Below are positions 15,065 through 23,540 of a DNA stretch of 34,897 bases, one piece after another; within the stretch, counting starts at the first letter, position 1, and each line of letters starts with the position of its first letter. The position numbers were made by a program, and so were the translations under genes. This stretch comes from Lentisphaerota bacterium (lineage in GTDB: Bacteria; Verrucomicrobiota; Lentisphaeria; Victivallales; Victivallaceae), in contig SUWG01000027.1 of the NCBI GenBank assembly GCA_015061625.1, forward strand, positions 1 to 34,897, given 5' to 3'. The notes under the pieces were generated by a model. The model did not search any database and was not told where the DNA came from. It saw only the letters and a program-made list of their open reading frames with translations.

Positions 15065-16114
15065 TTATTTTTTCAAAGTACTTTCTCTTTCAATAAACTG
15101 CCCATCAAAAAACACCGGGCCATGAGGGAACATTTTGCCTTCCCGGTAAGTTTTCCACAACGAGAGCAACTTATCACTGATCACACCGGGGTCGATCGAC
15201 AAAGTCGTCAACGGCACCGGAGCAACTGCCGACATACTCCACTCTCCGATACCGATCAACATGGTATCCTGCGGTATACAGAAACCGCGTTTGAGCAATT
15301 CCACTTCCGCACCGTAAGCGAAAAAGTCATTGCTCCCCAATATCGCATCGGGCAGTTTGCCGCCGCTGATTTTCAACAATTCACTCACCGCTGCACCGCC
15401 GCAATCAATTTTCCACCGGTTCCCGGCACAGGCACAATGCACTTGCGCTCCGCCGCCGGATAACTCCGCTATCCGCTTTTGAAAAGCATTGATCCGGAGC
15501 ATATGCGCCAAACGTTTTTCACCGCAGGTGATCACACCAAAAGAACGGCACCCTTTTTCCCAGAGATATTCAGCGCATCTTTCACCTGCCGCCCGATTAT
15601 CCACCGATACGGAAATGACATTTTCATTATCCACAACATCATCGACCAGCACGACTTTGCCGAAAAGTTCCTGAAGTTTGCTGATGTATTCACCACCGGC
15701 TTTTTCATCTGAAAAATTCTGGGAAACTATGATGAATTCAGCCAGACCGCTGCTGGCGATCTCCGGCATTTTCATATTGCGGCAATCTTCCATGGAAACC
15801 GCCTCAAGCATCACCCGGCTGCCGTCAAGCAGAAATTTGGATTGCAACTGCATGGCAAGATTGTTGTCACCGTGATTTTCCGATGTCTGCTGCATAAGTT
15901 CAGCCGAAGTGATGATTCCCACAATACCGGTGCGCCCGGTACGCATACTGCGGGCAATATGATTGGGCCGGAAACCGTTTTCACCGGCAATGCGCAACAC
16001 CCGTTGTGCCGTTTCATCGCTGATATTGAATTGTTTGGCCTTGCCGTTGATGATCATGGACACCGCCGATTGACTCACCCCGGCCAGTCGCCCGATCTCT
16101 TTCATCGTGATCAA
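15065..16114 (-). CDS. LacI-family transcriptional regulator
   Basis: A 349-aa sugar-responsive repressor. The N-terminal helix-turn-helix is MKEIGRLAGVSQSAVSMIIN, followed by a hinge helix RPNHIARSMRTG and a periplasmic-binding-protein-like ligand domain (about 60-340; ILGSNDFFAYGAEVELLKRG, PLTTLSIDPG). The TTG at 16114 is kept because GGGGA sits 8 nt before it; an internal ATG three codons later is too far from it. The promoter at 16160-16188 contains a perfect inverted repeat in its spacer, suggesting autoregulation. It lies immediately upstream of the pseudopilin/DUF4091 operon on the same strand, the likely target. Confidence 0.93.
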   Translation of the reverse strand: MITMKEIGRLAGVSQSAVSMIINGKAKQFNISDETAQRVLRIAGENGFRPNHIARSMRTGRTGIVGIITSAELMQQTSENHGDNNLAMQLQSKFLLDGSRVMLEAVSMEDCRNMKMPEIASSGLAEFIIVSQNFSDEKAGGEYISKLQELFGKVVLVDDVVDNENVISVSVDNRAAGERCAEYLWEKGCRSFGVITCGEKRLAHMLRINAFQKRIAELSGGGAQVHCACAGNRWKIDCGGAAVSELLKISGGKLPDAILGSNDFFAYGAEVELLKRGFCIPQDTMLIGIGEWSMSAVAPVPLTTLSIDPGVISDKLLSLWKTYREGKMFPHGPVFFDGQFIERESTLKK

Positions 16115-16159
16115 AATAAAATTCCCCGCGAATTGCTAAATCGTATTACCACGCTATTA

Positions 16160-16188
16160 AGTATACTAAACTTTTGTTCAAAAGTCAA
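16160..16188 (-). promoter_or_regulatory. lacI-type gene promoter with operator
   Basis: Minus-strand TTGACT (16183-16188), 17-bp spacer, TATACT (16160-16165). A perfect inverted repeat ACTTTTG-TT-CAAAAGT (16170-16185, plus strand) fills the spacer and touches the -35 box. Confidence 0.75.
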
Positions 16189-16272
16189 GAGTATAAGCAA
16201 AATTTTTTTGAAAATTTTTTCCGGAATCCGCAATTACTCCATCAAAACACCAAACAGTGCGGTAAAATCATC

Positions 16273-17031
16273 TTAAAATTCAATAACTTCACCGTCGTGA
16301 GCCAGAATCACCGGATAACCCAATCCGGCACACTTTTTCAGCACTTCCGCCTCCCCTTGCGCCGACTGATGTGGAGTATGCAAATGGTAGAATACCAGTT
16401 TTTCCGGAGCAAGCACCTTTAATACCGGCAACGCTTTTTCCAATGGGAAATGGGTCAATTCGCAAAAGATCAAATCACATTCTTTCGCCTTTTCCACCGG
16501 GAAATCGCCAAAATCTGCTTGCAAGTCTCCGGAAAACAGCACCTTTTTTCCCTCACAAAAAATCAATACCGCATAACTGCGCGCAGAACCATCTGCCCCG
16601 CCGGGCAAATGGCCGGTCGGGATGAATTCCACTTTTATTGTACCGTCATCGAAGCACGCTTTTTCATTCAGATCACAAAATTTCACTCCGTTGCGCCAGT
16701 TTGCCCGGTTGATATCGCACCATGCCGCCAATGCCGGTGCCGCCTGCGGTTCCGGCAGAAACAGAGACATTCTGATCTCCGGGAAAAGATGCCGGTGTTT
16801 GCCGGCCTGTTCCAGCAATGCCGGTAAACCGCCGGTGTGATCGATATGCATATGGGTAATAAATGCGGCAGATATCTGTGCGGCACGCAAACCACGATCA
16901 ACCAGCAATGCCCCCACCGGTTCAGCGGCATCGATCAAATAATTTTTCCCGCCGCTTTGCAATAATACCGACGTTTGAAACCGGCCTTTTTCCGGATTGC
17001 CGTGACTGCTGCCGAAAATCGTGATCTTCAT
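16273..17031 (-). CDS. MBL-fold metal-dependent hydrolase, RNase Z/PhnP-like
   Basis: A 252-aa metallo-beta-lactamase-fold hydrolase. The zinc motif THMHIDHTGG (HxHxDH) is intact near residue 60; downstream ligands are PTGHLPGG, LFSGDLQADFGD and a C-terminal FYHLH. The general layout (GSSHGNP at the N-terminus, SYAVLI, SGD) resembles RNase Z/ElaC or PhnP-like phosphodiesterases. At 252 aa it is shorter than tRNA-processing RNase Z (about 300) and I see no exosite arm, so a generic phosphodiesterase is more cautious. AGGGA lies 7 nt before the ATG. It is divergent from the HD-hydrolase gene. Confidence 0.8.
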   Translation of the reverse strand: MKITIFGSSHGNPEKGRFQTSVLLQSGGKNYLIDAAEPVGALLVDRGLRAAQISAAFITHMHIDHTGGLPALLEQAGKHRHLFPEIRMSLFLPEPQAAPALAAWCDINRANWRNGVKFCDLNEKACFDDGTIKVEFIPTGHLPGGADGSARSYAVLIFCEGKKVLFSGDLQADFGDFPVEKAKECDLIFCELTHFPLEKALPVLKVLAPEKLVFYHLHTPHQSAQGEAEVLKKCAGLGYPVILAHDGEVIEF

Positions 17032-17121
17032 TGATATTCCCTGCTCCTGTATCTGAAATACGCTATGGATTTAATATACCACAGGCTTGCGCTTATTCAA
17101 GAAAAACCGGATTCAAAAATC

Positions 17122-17150
17122 TTGCAATTACGCCGTTCCGGCGTTATAGT
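17122..17150 (+). promoter_or_regulatory. Promoter of the HD-hydrolase operon
   Basis: TTGCAA (17122-17127), 17-bp spacer, TATAGT (17145-17150). The spacer contains the inverted repeat ACGCC-GTTCC-GGCGT. Confidence 0.7.
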
Positions 17151-17173
17151 ATGGCAAAGACACGAGGTAAAAT

Positions 17174-17800
17174 ATGGATGCTTTGAAAAATTTTATTTCC
17201 AGCGGCAATCTGCGTCTGGATGCCCAGTTGAAATTCACCGCTGAAATCGACAAAATGACATCGGTTCTGCGCCGGACACTGCTCATTGACCGCTCCCGGC
17301 GGGAAAATGATGCCGAACACTCATGGCACATTTCCGTAATGGCACTGCTCTTTGCCGAATATGCGATCGAAAAAGTCAATGTACTGCACGCCGCCGAAAT
17401 GATGCTCATTCACGATCTGGTGGAGATCTATGCCGGAGATACCTTTGCCTACGACACCGCCGGATATGCCACCAAAAGCGAAAGAGAAAACGAAGCCGCC
17501 GACCGCCTGTTTGCCATACTCCCGCCGGATCAGGCCAGTTACATCCGCAATTTATGGCAGGAATTTGATGCCTGTCAAAGTAATGATGCCAAATATGCCA
17601 ACTGCCTCGACCGTTTACAGCCGCTCTTTCACAATATGCTTACCGAAGGACACACCTGGCGCAACTCCGAGTGCCCGACCGACAGCATCAAAGTCAGAAA
17701 ACGCATGGCTATCGTCAAAGAATTCATGCCCGAACTTTACAGCTGGGTGGATAAAAACATCACTCATGCCATCAATATAAAATGGTTGAAGGAACAATAA
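17174..17800 (+). CDS. HD-domain hydrolase, YfbR/HD_3-like
   Basis: A 208-aa HD-superfamily phosphohydrolase. Metal-binding residues are visible as ENDAEHSWH (His about 52), the HD pair in LIHDLVEIYAGD (about 78-79) and a later Asp in NCLDRLQPL. This pattern matches the HD_3 group that includes the 5'-deoxynucleotidase YfbR and its relatives. Length (about 200 aa) fits. The start has GAGG 6 nt upstream. The stop codon overlaps the next start (TAATG), implying translational coupling with the downstream lipoprotein. The substrate is probably a nucleoside monophosphate but is not proven. Confidence 0.85.
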   Translation: MDALKNFISSGNLRLDAQLKFTAEIDKMTSVLRRTLLIDRSRRENDAEHSWHISVMALLFAEYAIEKVNVLHAAEMMLIHDLVEIYAGDTFAYDTAGYATKSERENEAADRLFAILPPDQASYIRNLWQEFDACQSNDAKYANCLDRLQPLFHNMLTEGHTWRNSECPTDSIKVRKRMAIVKEFMPELYSWVDKNITHAINIKWLKEQ

Positions 17801-18468
17801 TGTCATACCGGTTCACATGGCTAACGACACTTTTCATGAGTGCCTTTTTGCTGTCCGGGTGCTGCACATCATACATCCTTGACCGCAGCGGCCGGGTCTC
17901 ATTGCAAATCAAAGAGATCCAAGTCGAAAGATCCGAAAAGGAGATCACCCTGACTTACACCGGAAATATCCGCACCGAATATTTCCCCGGAATCGCCAGT
18001 GACGATACAGAATCAACTATCCTGACCTTATCTTTTCCTCTGGATCATGAACCGGAAAATGCCGTATATTTCACCGAAGAGTACCGCATTGAGACTTTTG
18101 ATCAGGTTCCCCGTTTTTACCTTTCGCCATACTCGCTGTATTCCACCCAATTGGGGCAATGGCAGATCCATCCGGATGACATTCCGCTTACCGCAGAACC
18201 GCACATAAGCTGCAACCATCTGGCGATGCGGCAACTGGCCATTCCGCTTACCGTAACTCAAGACGGTGAATCGGTAAAGGTCAAAGGTTACTACGGGGCG
18301 ACCGGTGACGGAATAACCGACCTTTTTCCGGAGAATAACGAATTATTCTTACCGGAACGCTCCAACGGATATCTGTGGTGGCAAATATGCCTCTGCCCGG
18401 TTCCCTTGGCCATAGATATCGCCCTGCTCCCCTTACAAATCCTGACCATCGCCCTGATCGGCATCTGA
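17800..18468 (+). CDS. Predicted lipoprotein of unknown function
   Basis: A 222-aa protein with a lipoprotein signal (TLFMSAFLLSGCC; lipobox LSGC). ATG at 17800 overlaps the upstream stop by one base and has GAAGGA 5 nt before it; an upstream ATG at 17782 lies inside the previous gene and lacks such support. The body is beta-rich with no recognised domain. A hydrophobic segment close to the C-terminus (LCPVPLAIDIALLPLQIL) could anchor or insert in a membrane. It is translationally coupled to the HD hydrolase. Its last 36 bp overlap the convergent kinase gene. I do not recognise the family. Confidence 0.75.
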   Translation: MSYRFTWLTTLFMSAFLLSGCCTSYILDRSGRVSLQIKEIQVERSEKEITLTYTGNIRTEYFPGIASDDTESTILTLSFPLDHEPENAVYFTEEYRIETFDQVPRFYLSPYSLYSTQLGQWQIHPDDIPLTAEPHISCNHLAMRQLAIPLTVTQDGESVKVKGYYGATGDGITDLFPENNELFLPERSNGYLWWQICLCPVPLAIDIALLPLQILTIALIGI

Positions 18469-20151
18469 CGGCACGGAAAGTTCCGGACGGATATAACGGT
18501 TGCGGCTGTCAAAGTGAACCCGTCTGCCCTGCAGTAATTCATTAAGAATTTCGCTGTAAAGCGGTTCAAGATGGTTGGGAAATCCCGGAATCGTGGCGAT
18601 ATGTTCCCCGGCGGCAGTCACGACGATCGAGATCGGCCAGCGGTTGTTATTGAAAAGATTTCTGACCGTGGCAATATGCTTGCGCTGGGATTGCTCCATA
18701 CCGGCAAAATTGAAATCGATGAAAAGCAGGATGAAATTCTCACGCAGAAATGCGGAAAGTTTCTCATCCTCAAAACTTTCCGGCAACACTCTGGAATCGC
18801 AGAAAAATATCAGCAGCATTTTATTCTCTTCCTGTGCCTGCACCCCGGCAAATCCCAGATGGGTTTGCCACGACGGCCACGGTGCTGCCCGCCAGTTATC
18901 CTGCCCCGGATGGGCATCGACCCAGTGCCGGATCATATAGTTTATCCTTTCTGCGGCGATCGGTACAAACGCACACTTCCTTGCCGGTGGCTGAGTTTTA
19001 TTGCTTGCCGGTGCCGGTTCGGTATCTGCTTCATTCTCCTCATCATCTGACGGAGCGGGAACTTCTATTTTTTCCGGTTCCTGCCGGTCAGTGTCATCTT
19101 CTTCATCGTGACAAACTGCCGCCGGAATTTTTTCTGCCACACTGCTCCGGTTGCCGCTTACTTTTTTTACCGCCAGATATGTGTACGACGTCACTCCGGC
19201 AATAACCGATATCAGTATCGCATACACCGCCAGCCGCCATCTGCCCCGGATGATCAAATTTTCATCGGCAGGCACTTGTCCGGCTTTGCGGATCAATTCT
19301 TTCAATTCAGCCACATTCTGCGGCCGCTTTTCCGGTACTTTATCCATCATGCATTTGATCAACTCCACCACCGGACGGGGCAGATTTTTCCTGATCTTTT
19401 CCAATGGAACCGGTTTGCCGGAAATGACATTGATGATCGTTTCCACCGGAGTTTTGCCATCGTATGGCAGTTTGCCGCAGGACAGATGATACAAGGTACA
19501 CCCCAGAGAATATATGTCAGAACGGATATCCGCCCGGTGGGGGTCATGACACTGCTCCGGACTGGCATACGCCGGAGTGCCGAAAACTGCATTCCCCAAA
19601 GTCAAGGTGTGATCGCCGAATAACTCCCCGGCGGCCTTGGCGATACCCAAATCCATCAATTTGTATCTGCCGTCTTTACACCGCATGATATTTGACGGCT
19701 TGATATCCCGGTGAACGATCTGCTTTTTCTCCAATTCCTCCAAAGCATCGGCCATATCCGAGACGATACGCAGTAATTCACCGGCGGGGAGCGGTTCAAC
19801 ACAATATTCGGCGAGGGTCTGCCCTTCCAGATACTCCATTACGATAAAGAGCCACCCGGTCTTGCTGTCACAGCCGACATCAAATACCCGGACGATGCCG
19901 GGGTGTTCCAGAGAGTAAAAACAGCGTGCCTCGCGAAGAAAACGCTGGAATATTTCCGGGTCCCGGCCTCCGGTGGGATCAGTCATGATCTTCAAGGCAC
20001 AAAATTGCTTCAGCAGCAGGTGTTCAGCCAGATAGACTTCCGACATTCCACCGCGCCCGATAAAGGAAACGATACGGTACTTGTCAAAAAAATCATCCGG
20101 CTTCAACAATTCCGGCGGATTATCCGTCTGCGGCAACTCCTTTTCAGCCAT
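18433..20151 (-). CDS. Transmembrane Ser/Thr kinase with thioredoxin-like C-domain
   Basis: A 572-aa Hanks-type kinase. The kinase domain (about 25-285) has GRGGMS (32-37), Lys54 in CALKI, HRDIKPSN (catalytic Asp149), DLG (167-169, in place of DFG) and GTPAYASPEQ. A transmembrane helix spans about 304-328 (LAVYAILISVIAGVTSYTYL). A Glu/Pro-rich linker follows, then a C-terminal domain (about 395-540) resembling a thioredoxin/DUF255-type fold (MLLIFFCDSRVLPESF, FILLFIDFNF, RWPISIVVTAAGE), without a CxxC pair. ATG at 20151 is chosen: AAGAGG precedes it and it overlaps the upstream stop (TAATG). It is third in an operon with a sigma factor and zinc-finger protein, an arrangement known for ECF sigma factors in Planctomycetes relatives. 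Confidence 0.9.
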   Translation of the reverse strand: MAEKELPQTDNPPELLKPDDFFDKYRIVSFIGRGGMSEVYLAEHLLLKQFCALKIMTDPTGGRDPEIFQRFLREARCFYSLEHPGIVRVFDVGCDSKTGWLFIVMEYLEGQTLAEYCVEPLPAGELLRIVSDMADALEELEKKQIVHRDIKPSNIMRCKDGRYKLMDLGIAKAAGELFGDHTLTLGNAVFGTPAYASPEQCHDPHRADIRSDIYSLGCTLYHLSCGKLPYDGKTPVETIINVISGKPVPLEKIRKNLPRPVVELIKCMMDKVPEKRPQNVAELKELIRKAGQVPADENLIIRGRWRLAVYAILISVIAGVTSYTYLAVKKVSGNRSSVAEKIPAAVCHDEEDDTDRQEPEKIEVPAPSDDEENEADTEPAPASNKTQPPARKCAFVPIAAERINYMIRHWVDAHPGQDNWRAAPWPSWQTHLGFAGVQAQEENKMLLIFFCDSRVLPESFEDEKLSAFLRENFILLFIDFNFAGMEQSQRKHIATVRNLFNNNRWPISIVVTAAGEHIATIPGFPNHLEPLYSEILNELLQGRRVHFDSRNRYIRPELSVPSDADQGDGQDL

Positions 20152-20369
20152 TATGCCTCTTTCCTTCCCATAATGACTTCCCGGCTCTGACGCATTCTTT
20201 CCACCCCGGATTTCAATCTTTCTGCGAATTGGCGGTCTGCCATCACACCTGCCATTCTCCGGCGGCATATTTCACAATTTTTCAAATGACGGCGGCAACG
20301 CCAGCGCAATAAAAAACTGCCGGTTTTATTGAAAAGGTGTTCCAACTCAAATTCCTCAAAATGTCTCAT
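20151..20369 (-). CDS. Small HxxxCxxC zinc-finger protein, putative anti-sigma factor
   Basis: A 72-aa cytoplasmic protein without a transmembrane segment. It contains HLKNCEIC, an H-x3-C-x2-C motif (His28, Cys32, Cys35) typical of zinc-binding anti-sigma (ZAS) domains; the helical remainder is basic. It sits 14 bp after the sigma factor and overlaps the kinase start by one base, so all three are translated together. The position suggests it binds the adjacent sigma factor, with the kinase as a possible modulator of the complex. It is far shorter than usual transmembrane anti-sigma factors, so it may instead be an adaptor. AGGGTG lies about 8 nt before the ATG. Confidence 0.75.
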   Translation of the reverse strand: MRHFEEFELEHLFNKTGSFLLRWRCRRHLKNCEICRRRMAGVMADRQFAERLKSGVERMRQSREVIMGRKEA

Positions 20370-20383
20370 TGGAGTTCACCCTG

Positions 20384-20947
20384 TCACAACTTATTCAAAT
20401 TGCGGATCGTGCGCCGCAGATGTTCCAACGCCCGGAACTTATTCACATACACCGCATTGAGCGAAATGCCCAATTCTGCGGCAACCTCGGCGGGTGGACG
20501 ATTCTCGATGACATACATATAAAATGAACGGTAGGAGGTTTTTTCCATCTCATTGGCCAATACATCCAACGCCTCGGCACAGATATGATCGTACCACTCG
20601 GCATCCCATTTCTCGTCAAACGCATAGTCCAGCAGTGCCGGATTTTCCATCAATGGCACTCCGCCATCTTTCCGCTTTTCCAACACCGCAAAAACACAAT
20701 CTCTTGCCACGGAACGCAAATGCGCCCGGAATGAGCCGCTGTTACGGTCATATTTGAAACTTTTGGCATCCTTGAAAAAAGTTATCATCACTTCCTGGAT
20801 CAATTCATCACACTCATCCGCCGTCAAATGCCAATGCTCCCCGCAGTTGCGGATCAACGGTGCATACATCCGGTGAAAATTATCCCATGAAATTTCATCT
20901 CCGTCGATGATCTTTTCCAACAACGTCACGCTCGTCGTCAAAGACAT
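20384..20947 (-). CDS. RNA polymerase sigma factor, ECF-like
   Basis: A 187-aa sigma-70-family protein with only regions 2 and 4. Region 2 spans about 20-90 (FHRMYAPLIRNC, LTADECDELIQEVMITFF, GSFRAHLRSVARDCVF). Region 4 is about 145-187, with the helix-turn-helix PPAEVAAELGISLNAVYVNK followed by FRALEHLRRTI. Length and layout are those of ECF sigma factors, of the type found beside kinases in Planctomycetes and Lentisphaerae. It is first in the operon with the zinc-finger protein and Ser/Thr kinase. The promoter at 20994-21021 is overlapped by a 27-bp palindrome. Confidence 0.9.
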   Translation of the reverse strand: MSLTTSVTLLEKIIDGDEISWDNFHRMYAPLIRNCGEHWHLTADECDELIQEVMITFFKDAKSFKYDRNSGSFRAHLRSVARDCVFAVLEKRKDGGVPLMENPALLDYAFDEKWDAEWYDHICAEALDVLANEMEKTSYRSFYMYVIENRPPAEVAAELGISLNAVYVNKFRALEHLRRTIRNLNKL

Positions 20948-20993
20948 TATATAAAAGCCCCCTGAATCTCATCTTTTGGTATATCACCAGCAT

Positions 20994-21040
20994 AATATAA
21001 CACCGACACGACGAAATACAAGTTTAATAAACTTGTATTT
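20994..21040 (-). promoter_or_regulatory. Sigma operon promoter and 27-bp palindrome
   Basis: Minus-strand TTGTAT (21016-21021), 16-bp spacer, TATATT (20994-20999). The -35 box lies in a perfect palindrome of two 13-bp arms, AAATACAAGTTTA (21014-21026) and TAAACTTGTATTT (21028-21040), around one central base. This is a strong candidate operator. Confidence 0.75.
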
Positions 21041-21139
21041 TGTTAAGATTATACCGAAAACGGGGGATAATTGGAAGCCGGATATGAATATCACCACGGT
21101 CGCCGGTTCCGGGATAATATCCCCTCCCCCGGAATTTCT

Positions 21140-22111
21140 TTAATCCAGTTCCCGGAAAAGTGCGGGCAACTCATCCGGAAAGATGATCAATCCGCCCTCG
21201 ATGAAATGCCCGCCGCCTTTCCAGAACTCCACCACTTTACGTTGCAGTGAAGTGCGGCAGATCAACTCATCAGCATTTTTTTCTTTAGCCGCCGCATCCC
21301 ATAAACGCCAGCGGATAGAGTTATCCTGATCGATTTCCGGAATGTCAAAGTTGTGTCCCAAATCCTGAAATTGAATGATATTCGATTCCGGCGGCAGTAA
21401 TTCCCGGAATTGCCTTGAGAGCAGCCATGAATAACAGACCACTGCCCGGTAACGGTATTCCGGATAAAATTCCCGGTAAAATTCCACCATGTTTTTTATG
21501 GCGGCAATGCAATCTTTCCGCAACAACGGCCCGGATGCCGGAATATGCAAATTTATACATGGTTCCTGATAATTGAGCGCAACTGCGGCATCTGCCGGAA
21601 GCATCGACTGACCGGCAACACTTTGCAACACCCCGTCAGCATCCCGGTAAAAACTGCGCTTGACATTGAATAAATGAACTTCATTACACTGCAAACGGCC
21701 GAATTGCTTGATTTTGCCGAAAAGACAATGACTCTGCCATGCAAAAATTTCCCAGGTCAAACCGTAAAACCCCAAATCGGCTTCCATCGCCCGCATCCAG
21801 ATACTCAAATCGAATGAAATCAATTCAAGCATCCATGCCGGGAAATTGTTTCTACGGTACAACTCTTTAAGATTTTCACCATTCGCCACCACGACCAGCA
21901 GCAACAACCAGTGCTGATCATCTGCCGGAAAGAGAGATTTTACCTCATTTTCCGGAAATTCACCGAATTTATATGATGCTATCCGGCGGAAAAATGTCAA
22001 ATCCAACGATTCAAAAAATTTTTTCAACTTGCTGAATTTCTCTTTATCCAGATGGAAAAATTCAGCAGACTTCAACATCTTTTCCCATGAATCAGCAATC
22101 ATAACCGGCAT
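21140..22111 (-). CDS. Acyltransferase-like protein (NAT_N/GNAT_C type)
   Basis: A 323-aa protein matching, by eye, the two-domain acyltransferase-like family with an N-terminal helical domain (about 1-120) and a C-terminal GNAT-like domain (about 150-320). Visible segments are CINLHIPASGPLLRKDC, YRYRAVVCYSWLL and ELLPPESNIIQFQ, typical of the C-terminal part. No transmembrane helix is evident. It is 11 bp after rfbC and in the same direction, so it is probably last in the dTDP-sugar operon; an inverted repeat with GGGATA/TATCCC follows its stop. If co-transcribed it might acylate a sugar nucleotide or glycan, but these proteins also occur alone. Confidence 0.65.
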   Translation of the reverse strand: MPVMIADSWEKMLKSAEFFHLDKEKFSKLKKFFESLDLTFFRRIASYKFGEFPENEVKSLFPADDQHWLLLLVVVANGENLKELYRRNNFPAWMLELISFDLSIWMRAMEADLGFYGLTWEIFAWQSHCLFGKIKQFGRLQCNEVHLFNVKRSFYRDADGVLQSVAGQSMLPADAAVALNYQEPCINLHIPASGPLLRKDCIAAIKNMVEFYREFYPEYRYRAVVCYSWLLSRQFRELLPPESNIIQFQDLGHNFDIPEIDQDNSIRWRLWDAAAKEKNADELICRTSLQRKVVEFWKGGGHFIEGGLIIFPDELPALFRELD

Positions 22112-22122
22112 CCGTAACGTTG

Positions 22123-22668
22123 TTAAAGCAATTCCGCCTCTGCCAGAGGCGGATTAGCCAAATCCCTGGCAGACATGATACATTTCTTAAGGTCAAGCGG
22201 CCAATTTATATTCAGAGCCGGATCATTAAAAGCAATTCCACGCTCGTGTGACGGCATATAAGTATTGTCGCATTTGTAAGCAAAAACCGCCTCATCGGAA
22301 AGCACCGCAAACCCGTGAGCAAATCCGCGCGGGATAAATAACTGATATTTATTCTCGCCGGATAATTCCACGGCCACATACTTACCGAAAGTCGGAGAAT
22401 CTTTGCGGATATCCACCGCCACATCCACCACTCTGCCGTATATCACCCGCACCAGTTTGGCTTGAGTGTAAGGCGGCAACTGGTAATGCAATCCGCGCAA
22501 CACCCCTTTGACCGATTTGGATTCATTATCCTGGATCCACTGGCAGTCAATCATATTGCCGGAATAACGGTCACGATTCCATGATTCAAAAAAATAGCCG
22601 CGGTTGTCGCCGAAAACTTCGGGAACAACGATTTTTACATCCGGAATATCACTGCTGATTATCTGCAT
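22123..22668 (-). CDS. rfbC: dTDP-4-dehydrorhamnose 3,5-epimerase
   Basis: Converts dTDP-4-keto-6-deoxyglucose to dTDP-4-keto-rhamnose, step three of dTDP-L-rhamnose synthesis. The 181-aa cupin has the standard features: [28 protein letters not shown] with the catalytic His (about 63), [19 protein letters not shown], the [14 protein letters not shown] loop, and [15 protein letters not shown] with the conserved Tyr. Its ATG overlaps the end of rfbA by 10 bp, so translation is coupled. Length is normal (about 180). The acyltransferase-like gene follows 11 bp later. Confidence 0.95.
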   Translation of the reverse strand: MQIISSDIPDVKIVVPEVFGDNRGYFFESWNRDRYSGNMIDCQWIQDNESKSVKGVLRGLHYQLPPYTQAKLVRVIYGRVVDVAVDIRKDSPTFGKYVAVELSGENKYQLFIPRGFAHGFAVLSDEAVFAYKCDNTYMPSHERGIAFNDPALNINWPLDLKKCIMSARDLANPPLAEAELL

Positions 22669-23540
22669 AACTTTTTTTCTCCGATTATCCGCAATAAATA
22701 TTGACCGTAATCAGTTTTTAACATATGCTGAATATTTTGACGTACTTCATCGGCACTCAACCAGCCGTTTTCAAATGCGATCTCTTCCAGACAGGCAACT
22801 TGAAGCCCCTGCCGGGTTTCGATCGTGTGGATAAAATTGGCAGCCTCCAGCATACTTTCATGCGTTCCGGTATCCAGCCACGCATAGCCGCGCCCCAAAG
22901 TTTCCACATAAAGTTTTCCCCGGCGCAAATATTCATTATTGACAGCGGTGATCTCCAATTCACCTCGCGCCGACGGTTTGATGCTTTCGGCAATGGAGAT
23001 CACCTCGTTATCGTAAAAATAAAGTCCGGTCACTGCATAATTGGATTTGGGCGCAACCGGTTTTTCTTCGATGGAAACCGCGTTGCCACTGCAATCGAAT
23101 TCCACCACACCGAAACGCTCCGGATCGCACACATAATAACCGAAAACAGTCGCCATATCTTTTCTTCCGGCGGCCTCTTTCACCAATTTCGACAGATGCG
23201 CACCGTAAAAAATATTATCGCCCAGCACCATTGCCACACGATCACTGCCGATAAATTCCTTGCCGATAATAAAAGCCTGCGCCAGACCTTCCGGTTTCGG
23301 CTGTACCGCATAGGTGAATTCCACCCCGTAACGGCTCCCGTCTCCGAGCAATCTTTGAAACGAGGCCTGATCTTCCGGAGTTGTGATGATCAGGATTTCC
23401 CGGATCCCGGCCAGCATCAGAACCGAGATCGGATAATAGATCATCGGTTTGTCATAAACTGCCAGAAGTTGTTTTGATACCCCGCAGGTAATAGGATGCA
23501 ATCTGGTACCGGCTCCACCGGCAAGAACAATACCTTTCAT
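22659..23540 (-). CDS. rfbA: Glucose-1-phosphate thymidylyltransferase
   Basis: Makes dTDP-glucose from glucose-1-phosphate and dTTP, the first step of the dTDP-rhamnose pathway. The 293-aa protein shows the nucleotidyltransferase signature [56 protein letters not shown] and EKP, with the RmlA-type C-terminus. ATG at 23540 forms a 4-bp ATGA overlap with the rfbB stop; GTG at 23546 is an alternative. It lies between rfbB and rfbC; all three are coupled. Confidence 0.96.
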   Translation of the reverse strand: MKGIVLAGGAGTRLHPITCGVSKQLLAVYDKPMIYYPISVLMLAGIREILIITTPEDQASFQRLLGDGSRYGVEFTYAVQPKPEGLAQAFIIGKEFIGSDRVAMVLGDNIFYGAHLSKLVKEAAGRKDMATVFGYYVCDPERFGVVEFDCSGNAVSIEEKPVAPKSNYAVTGLYFYDNEVISIAESIKPSARGELEITAVNNEYLRRGKLYVETLGRGYAWLDTGTHESMLEAANFIHTIETRQGLQVACLEEIAFENGWLSADEVRQNIQHMLKTDYGQYLLRIIGEKKLCR

